Source: Botryllus schlosseri
Lineage: Eukaryota; Chordata; Ascidiacea; Stolidobranchia; Styelidae
Length of the DNA: 22,533 bases
NCBI GenBank assembly: GCA_000444245.1
Contig: ATSW01034914.1
Location: 1-22,533, forward strand
Direction of reading: 5' to 3'
Under the pieces are notes generated by a model. The model saw only the letters and a list, made by a program, of their open reading frames with translations. It ran no database searches and had not been told where the DNA came from. Shown in pieces: positions 12,201-21,200 of the stretch (its first letter is position 1; each line of letters begins with the position of its first letter). The translations under genes were made by a program, and so were the position numbers.

Positions 12201-15200
12201 ACCTTCCAAAAAGTTTTCCTCACTACATCCTAGAAGGGATTCCATTCAATGATCACCTTTCTTAATATGAAATTGTAATCCTTAGTCCGTATTCGAATCT
12301 GAGATCCATCAAAGACTCCAGATTTAAGCTTCTCGTTTGATATGGATACTAGGTATACCCACTTTGTTTGCTCGACGGAAAATTATCCAATTGCAAGTGA
12401 AAATAGATGACACGCATATGAGTATTTTAGTTAAGCTTTCCAGGGACAAACTTGATAGCTTTATACTCCTCTTTCATCTTGGTAGAATGACCAATTGGAC
12501 AGGAGAAATATATTTCCGTCGTGCAAAAGAACAATTTTTAGGCTTGACAAACTGCTTTTTTAACAAACAAAGTTCTCGCATCAGGTCCTGTTAATATTGA
12601 TGAAATAACTGAGAACGACATGAGTGTTCATCATAGTCAATTATCTATTTATGCGCAGTATAAAAGTAGAAAAATCTAAGATTTACTTCCTACCAAGTGA
12701 AACTTTTCAGGGGGAAATACAGTGATTTTAAGCTTTTCTAGGAGAATAAATATCTCCTTTTCTAGAGCCATTCTGGCAAAACTAATGTGATATTCGTAAT
12801 CAGCAAGCCTCAAAAACCCCAGAAACGGCTCTCAGATGTTCTGCCAAAACTTTTTGTTTCATTTTGTTGACCTGTGTCATCAGTGACGTATATCTATCGG
12901 GTATGAGCTTGAGCAGCACCCGTCATCCTGAAGTTTTCGATATCAGGGGATAGCCGCAACAGAGTACGGTGCTAGAAATCTTATATCATCTCGGTAATAT
13001 CTCAGTAATTCATCTTTGTCATTCGGCCTCTCCCGTGTAAGCGTTGCCATTGCGGGTGGGCTGTTGCAACCCTGCTCATTTGTCCAGGCTTGGAACGGGC
13101 ATCAGAATGACCTGTACTCGCTTGTAGCTGTGATCTATTTCAACAGCCGCTGATGGGATTTAAACCCAGGCACCGCCATACAGCAATCAATGTCGGTCAG
13201 CCTATTTTGAATTGTTTCAATCCTATTCTTAGGTCAGTAAAGAAAAGGCTATTGCTGACGGCGAAGAGAAAAAAGTGGCCGTCATCGCGAAAGAAGTCGG
13301 AGAATTTCAACGTTCCTGCGAACAGGAACTGGTCAAAGCGGAACCTGCGCTCGTCGCCGCGCAGGAGGCTCTGAACACGTTGAACAAGGTGCTTCTTACC
13401 CGTATTGTGACAATAAATTTTAGCTCCTGTCATGTTCATATTTGACTATTCAGAACAATCTGACCGAATTGAAGTCGTTCGGATCTCCGCCTGGTGCAGT
13501 AATCAGCGTGGTGGCCGGAGTTATGGTGCTTCTGGCGCCGCATGGTAAGATTCCTAAGGATAGGAGTTGGAAGGCCGGCAAGAACATGATGGGAAAAGTG
13601 AGTCAATATCATTGTTCATCATGATTTGGACACGTATACGACGTTTCTCAGATGTTAGGTTTCTTCTTCGCATGTTTTATTTTGCTTTTCGATTTTGCAT
13701 CGTATCACAGATATCTCCATGTCAAATTAGTAGAATTCCAAGTGTGCTTGACGGACATATCAGACATCCAGAAAATTTCTCTAAATCATTGTATGCATTA
13801 CAAATTTAGCACAGAAATATTCCAACTTATGTTGTCAATGTTGTATTGGCTTATAAGAACGTCAAAGCGCTTGCAGGAACGCATAAATCAGCATGTCCCT
13901 AGATTCATTAGGACACGCTCGGTGAAAAGCTCACCCTTAACTCATCCGCTCAAGATTGATGCGGAACAATCAAAGGCCATAAATTCTGCAGTTGGCAAAC
14001 ACACAATCCCGCCTGTGCGAAAAATTATTGAGACGACAGATTTCGCATACTCGGAAATGGTCGCTCACACTTTCATTTGTGTGCCTTGGAGTCGACTTTT
14101 ATCAAAATACACCAGCCAAGGCTGTGTCAAAGAGTTCGTGTATCATCTAAAAATAGTACATTGAACGCTCTCGTATTTGACATTTCGTGCTGGTGACGTC
14201 ATATTTTGCGTTACGATTGTTGATATACGCTGTTCTTTTGAATTCTCTACTAGTTGCTGACGATTACCCATGACGAGTGTCAGCCGAAAATATTCGGGTT
14301 CATTTCAATATGAATATACTATTCAATGGCTTATAACTGTATTCAATCCTTATATTTTTACATTTTCCAGTGCTGGAAGAGAACCCTATGCCCTACTGAT
14401 CAGTATATATCATGATGTTATAATTATAGTATGTATAGACACACTACAAACAAAGGTATTGGTTTTTGGGCAGATTTGGCTGATCTGTCATGCAAGCGAT
14501 AAAAAGAAGACTTAATATGGCCCACAACCCAGATTGAGCTTGACACACTTGCCTTGTGGCATCTCTGTTCATTAATTACAGCGTCCATGATCTAGTGACT
14601 GTTTGTTTCGATGATTAAAACCTCACTGAATTTATCGCAACTCTTTATCGACAGGTTGACGCCTTCTTGGATCAACTCCTTCATTACGACAAGGAAAATG
14701 TTCACGAGAATTGCTTGAAGGCAATCAGACCATATCTTGCTGATCCCGATTTTGATCCGGACTTCATTCGAGCCAAGGTCAGTTGATACAGACTGTTCAA
14801 GTTCAACTCTTGTCAATTTCCATCGCTATCGGTCTGGCAATCATCACATCACCGCGTTAGATGTGAAGGTTGTGAAACTAGTCAATGTTGGTATTCATGT
14901 AGAAGTAGAACTAACGTCGTATAAGTAGCAATTTCCATGATAAATCAAAAGTAGTAGTAGGAGGAAGTAGAATTGGTTGAGTGGCCGCATACTTTTAGAA
15001 GTTAAATGAAGGTGACTGCTCTACAAATTGCGAGGGGGTTCATCACACTAAACGACTTATGACAATTAGAAAGGTGGAATTTCCAAAAATATATTCAGTT
15101 GTTGCGACACACGGACTAATTCGCCTAATTGCAAAGATCATTTTACACTCAAAAGTGATGCAAAGATATCCCAAAACTACTTTCTACGTTACAAAATCCA

Positions 15201-18200
15201 AAGTGAAGTCAAGTTTTTTCGATAGAAGTGTGGAGTAGAATTGGGAATTGTCTAAAAATACTTGAGTTCCTTTTCATGTTACTGTTTTATGTAGAAGTAC
15301 CTTCCGAATGTAGCAAATATTTATCATCTCAATAATCCCCCTCACAATTTTGTATTCTGTTATTGGTCTGTATTCTAATTATATATATGACTCATTTCAG
15401 TCCAATGCCGCCGCCGGCCTGTGCGCGTGGGCTATCAATATCGTTCGATTCTACGAAGTCTACTGCGACGTCGAACCAAAGCGTATCGCGCTGGCAAAGG
15501 CCAACGCAGACTTGTCGGCCGCGCAGGATCGCCTCACGTCCATCAAAGCGAAAATTGCGGTGAGTAGAACTCTATTTACATTAGGGTTGTCCAAAATTTG
15601 GAAAATCTTAAAAAGTCTCCGTGATTGTGTCTCATTCTATGGATTATTGATAAAAAACAACAATTAGACTGTATTATATACGCGAGTGCGCAGCATGCGG
15701 AAGTAGAGCTTATGCGCAAGTTCCTCGGAGCGAGAAGACTTACATTATCGGCATTTACCCTATATTAATCCTAATGAATTGATGTCTTGGTAAATTTGGA
15801 GTACCGGGCTTATGGAACGCCTTGGAATCTTAATTAGGGAATGCACCGTGTGTTTTGATCAGAGAGAAGCAGACATGGCGGCGCCTGTATGACAATGCTG
15901 TTCTCAAATCCACATTGTCTTCGTCATTATCGGCGAGAAATGGCTTTGAAGTGACTTTGCTGCTGTCAAAATACATCGATTAAATACGATTTATTCGTTG
16001 TATATGTGGATAAATAGGTAAATAATGTATCGATTTAGCAATCCGGCCCGCCAAGTAGCTAATTTTCCTATATCCGGCCCGCCGACTGAAGAAGTTGTCC
16101 GCCCCTGGCCTAAGACAATATAGGTTGCCCGGTTTTGCCCTCAATTAGGTTACCCTAAATCAACACAATTTAATTCAATTCCAAAACTGATCAAATTTAG
16201 CATGGCAGGACAGAACGACGCTGTGCTCTCTGTAGTCACTACCAGCATTAGGATTAGTCTCAGCGCAACCTACCTTGAAATAAATTGATGTCCTGTTCAA
16301 TGTTTTTTTTTGTAATTTTCAAACAAGTTTGGGGGAAATTTGTCAGAAATGTAAAAGACTTAACAACTGGAATGCGGATTCGAACTTGGCGTAAGATATA
16401 CCATATGTATACTATGGTACTATGCTACTATACTACTATACTATGTGCTCTTTTTGACATGACGATAAGTGCAGGGGGCGCAATTTTTTGACCATTGCCA
16501 AGGAGGGCGCATGTCAAAAAAGGTTGAGAACCGCTGATTTAACACATTTGATAAAATAAAGTATTTGTAAATTTTCATTTTGTTTTCGCCATATCTTGAC
16601 CATGGGTAACTACGGAACAATGAGATAAACGTAACCGTTGTCAAGACATGACCGGAAAAAATGAAAATTTCACAAATCTTGATTTTCTCAGAATTTGAAA
16701 ATGGAACTGAGTGGTGACGATATATATTTCACGCAAATACGAGAGTACTAACCACATAACCCTTCATAACTATACTTCTCATGGCAATCAACAGGAATCA
16801 AAAAAGTCCTCTCGGATATTGTTTTCATTCGACTGATATCAATGTTGGTAATATATTCTCACAAAATGAAGTTATTACTTAGTCAAACGTCATTAGGATA
16901 TGTTTTGATATACCCATGTCAACTTGGATTCAATTTGAAAAATAATTTCAATCCACCATATTGCCTGTGTCGGTGACAGATGAGTGTGCTTACTGTCACC
17001 AGACAGTATTGTCTTGATATGTAGCTATTTTTGTCGGATGACAAGCGCCCTTCAATCGGCTACTCATGAGTAATCACGACATCGTTTGTTGTTTAGCAAT
17101 TGGACCACAATTTAGCGGAGTTGACGGCGCAATTTGAAAAGGCAACTGCCGACAAACTGAAATGCAGCAGGAGGCCAGTTGACTATATCACTGGCGAATC
17201 GTCTTGTGGGTGGCCTGGCGTCCGAAAACGTTCGCTGGGCCGAATCTGTGGGAGAATTCAGGAAACAGGTATGAGCGACATCGCCCGTTTGTCACTATAA
17301 TTTTTTTTATTTCCCATTTCGATTTGCGACAGGATCAAACTCTATGCGGGGATGTGTTGCTGATCACGGCTTTTGTGTCGTACGTGGGATACTTTACGAA
17401 ATCATACCGAGTCGATTTAATGGACAGCTGGTTACAATTTCTGAAAGAACAAAAGGTAATTAGGTGATAAAACTTAATAACTTGGGGTTTGAGCAATAGT
17501 TAGCTTTAGAATTGTAGCATGCTTCTCTGACTATTACCAAAAGTAGGCAGTACTGTATTCCATAAGAAAAATACCAGGCTGTATTGCTAAGAGGCTATGA
17601 TGAATTCACTGATGCAGACTGAGTAGGAAATTCATATTGAAATGATCCCGAAATTTTTTTTGCACGTGATTTGCCCACAATTCTTAGTTATATTGCACTG
17701 TGTATACCGGTAGTCTTAATTTCATATTTGAGAATTCTCTCGTCAGCAGTCATAACCTTCCATGCTGTCAAATTATCCGTTGGGATTGCTAGCATTTTGG
17801 TTGCTTTTTGTGATATGGCGATAAGGGAGTAGCGGAATTTTTCACTAACATAAAGAGGGCGTGTCTAAAAAAGTTTGAGAACCACTGTGCTAAAGGGAAA
17901 AAATTTGAAAAGTTTACTCTTTTGACTACAAAACTTGTGAAAATTTACAGAGGAAAAACTTGTTCAGAATGGGACATGATTAAGTTGATCTTGGTGGAGG
18001 ATGTGGCCATGTATATCACTGCAGTATGGAAAATAGTTGTGTTGAAATGTTGGGGAGAACTTGAATTTATTGAATTTATACATTTCTTTAGCTTATTCAA
18101 ATATGTAGAGACTTTTAAACAGTGTACGTTGCTTCCAAGTCCTTCTCCTTCTCCTTCTCCTTCTCGAAATGGTTTCGTTTCATTCTGCTCAAACCCGAAC

Positions 18201-21200
18201 ACTCCTGATTGTCGCAGGTCCCAGTGCCGACCACAGAAGGCCTCGACCCGCTCACGATGCTCACTGGGGACACGGACATTGCCCAGTGGAACAACCAGGG
18301 ACTCCCATCTGACCGGATGTCGACGGAAAACGCCACCATATTGTGCAACTGCGAAAGATGGCCGCTCATCATCGACCCCCAGCTGCAGGGCATAAAATGG
18401 ATCAAAAAGAAGTATAACGGACTCAAGATCGTTCGAATCGGACAGAGAGGGTGAGATTGACTAAATCAGTGATGCCGCTCCTTTAGTAGCGATGCTATCA
18501 AGCCTAATGGCTTAAAAATGTAGTTGGCCTACAACACTACCCATCCAAGGCTTATATTTCTCAATCAGAGGGGGTCAGTAAGAAGTAGGCTACTTCTACC
18601 TTTTGTGAGTACTCAAGTAGTTTTGACATAGAATCACTACTTTGACCACCTCTGTTATTAATAGTCTGTCGCAGTTTCCAGAATTCTGAATCTCAATCGG
18701 GAAGAAGTTGATCTAGTGCCCGACGTTTACGTAGATTTCAATTAAACACAGCAATGCAAATCGGTCCAATTTGCTTCCAGCTTGATTAACTTCAGAAGAG
18801 AAAGAGCCAGTGTAGCTGCCTGAAAAACTGTGGAGTTGTCTGTGCATTACCCAAGTATTGCTAGTAGATTAGATCCTCTAAGTACAGTGTAATTGCACCG
18901 AATATTTCAATGACTTCTTCACCTCGGAATCAAAAGCGCATGAAAAGATCATCGCTCTATCAAATATGCCGGACCTGACGTGTGGAACAGTATCCTGCCG
19001 GCCATCCGACAGTCGACGAGCATGTCCACATTTAAGTCCAAATACAAACAACTTGTATTAAATGAATACTAGTCCGCCCCCAAGATTACCGGACCGCGAC
19101 CTATCGATCTCGCCTTCCGCGACATGCCACCCCAATTTTTGTCGCTTGCTTTTTCCATACAATCTTCTTTCACTTATCATTCAGTGTGCATGCCTCCTCT
19201 TTACATCGCCTAGGCCAAGGTATCTGATTCCAAAGACTACTCCAAGTCGTTTCGACACCTTCCTATCTCTTCATTGTATCGCATTTTTGTGGCGTATTGA
19301 ACTGATAGTAATTGCTAATGAACTGAACTGAAAAAATCACTGATTTGTGATCGTGCTGGTTGAATTGTTTGGTCTTGGCTTGTTGCATGACTGCGAGAGC
19401 TCAAAGTTTTTCAACTAAAACTGTGTCGAAATAATGAAAATGGTATTTCCTATGCCAGGTATTTGGACACAATCGAGAACGCGGTGTCGTCCGGTGAAGT
19501 CGTCCTGATCGAGAACGTTCAGGAAAGCGTGGATCCCGTGTTGGAACCGCTGTTGGGAAGAAACACAATCAAGAAAGGAAGGTAGCAGGCTTGGTATATT
19601 GATCCGTTTTGTGTGAGGTCTGGTCCGTTTGATGTGATTGCCGTCCTATGTCGGTTGTTGGGTTTTTACGTAAGTTACTCAAGGAAAAAATATGAATAGG
19701 TGACTGGCGGTGATAAAGTAGAATAATGCTTACAGTACTACATTCATTACAGTAGAATTTGTCAACTCGAAGACTTTTCTTCTACCTCTTATCAATAGCA
19801 TGCATTTCACGTAAATCTGTATTGAAGTCAATGATCATTAAATCAAATAATCCAGATTTATGCAGACAGGAGCAGTTCCTTTACAGTTTCGAAATTTGTC
19901 ATTAATATTCACTGATATATGACTGTTGCACAGCTATCAGTACAGCTGATTTCGTATGGTGTTATTGTTAAACCATACTTTGCCAAATTTGTTTCCATTT
20001 GAATCTCTGTTTGTATGCTTGTTATTGTGCAGTTAGCTCTTGATTAGGGGCAAGTTATCTGAGTTGATACAATATTATGCAATGAATATAGTGCTGGATG
20101 CAGTGTTTAAGAAAAAAAGTCGAACCAGTATAAAACATGATTTAAAAAACGGGCAGTCGCGATTTTGGAATGTGGCAGTTAACTTACGACCCATATGATG
20201 TTGTCATTGCCTTGTGTTAGACATTTCTCAATTCTGTCCACTGTACCTGTATCCCATGCCCAACGATTTCAGGTACATCAAGATCGGCGATAAAGAAGTG
20301 GAGTATCACCCGCAGTTCCGTCTTATATTACATTCGAAACTTGCCAATCCTCATTATCAGGTATAATTGATCCCACTTTCCGAAAAATTCTCCCGCGATC
20401 AACTCTGTCTGCGTGATTTACAGCCTGAAATGCAAGCGCAGTGCACTCTGATTAATTTCACGGTGACGAGAGACGGGTTGGAAGATCAGCTGTTGGCTGA
20501 AGTTGTGAAGTGCGAAAGACCCGATTTGGAACAAGTCAAGGTGCAGTGACTCACTAACCCACATAATGTGTAATCTGTAACCTCCGTTATATACACCTGA
20601 TTCAAAATAATCATAATTATGATCAAAGATCAATATTAATCATTGCTAGCTACATTTTCCAGTATTATGGATCATATTGCAACCATCCAAGTAGTTGGAT
20701 GTCGTGTTCCGAACCTCATATTTGTCTCCGATGTGAGATGTGGTTGCACATTGTGCGTAGACTAGGAATGTGCGAAATAGATTGGTCGAAAATATCGTTC
20801 TTACGGAATCACCAGGGCTATTTTGCAATGAAGATGGTTTAGGTTTTTTTTTCAACCCCTGTTGGATGTTAAGTAACAGTAGGCCTATATGATATATGTA
20901 TCAAAGTGCCAGTGTCAATAAGGGGTATTCAAAAATGACTTTTTTTTTCTCAAATCGTACTGGCTACTTGATAAAATTGTTAGGTTACCTAATTTAAGCC
21001 TACACACAAAATTTGGTTCGATTCCAACCAGTAGCCGCATTGCTACAGGAGAAGAAAGTTTCGATTTATTATATAAAAATAAATAACAAAAAATTTGAAA
21101 ATTTTCTGATCACCCCATGAAAGTGTTGGGTTGTCTATAGAAACGATGTTCACCAAATTTGGTTCAATTCCAACCAGTGGAAGCGGAGTTATTGCCGTCG

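Larger units (their letters stand above)
10971..13232 (+). other. 2,262-nt intron, the longest in the window
   Basis: Contains the - strand coding remnant (about 11930-12850) and a probable SINE (about 12985-13205). The first 950 nt are AT-rich with nothing recognised, apart from a run of nine A at about 11704-11713. Confidence 0.8.
15560..17096 (+). other. 1,537-nt intron with repeat relics
   Basis: Holds the two hAT-type ends and the TACTA tract listed separately. The remainder is AT-rich and shows nothing coding. Confidence 0.7.
17456..18217 (+). other. 762-nt intron with repeat relics
   Basis: Contains a weak trace of the 4524-5227 element's end (attcatattgaaatgatccc, about 17629-17650), the hAT-type end to 17887 and the CCTTCT repeat. 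No gene. Confidence 0.6.

Noticed and set aside
15363-15563. Pro-rich open frame on the + strand
   Set aside because: Alternative frame of exon 25; the [18 protein letters not shown] frame is the family match.
17097-17268. Hidden small intron inside exon 26 to explain the frame change
   Set aside because: No GT-AG pair between 17165 and 17185 restores the frame, and the sequence is shorter than the family, not longer.
18115-18426. A 103-codon open frame on the - strand
   Set aside because: Shadow of exon 28 plus the CCTTCT microsatellite (which gives a Glu-Lys run).
19062-19331. An 89-codon open frame on the + strand
   Set aside because: Begins at the end of the LINE reading frame and lies in its 3' UTR; no recognisable protein.
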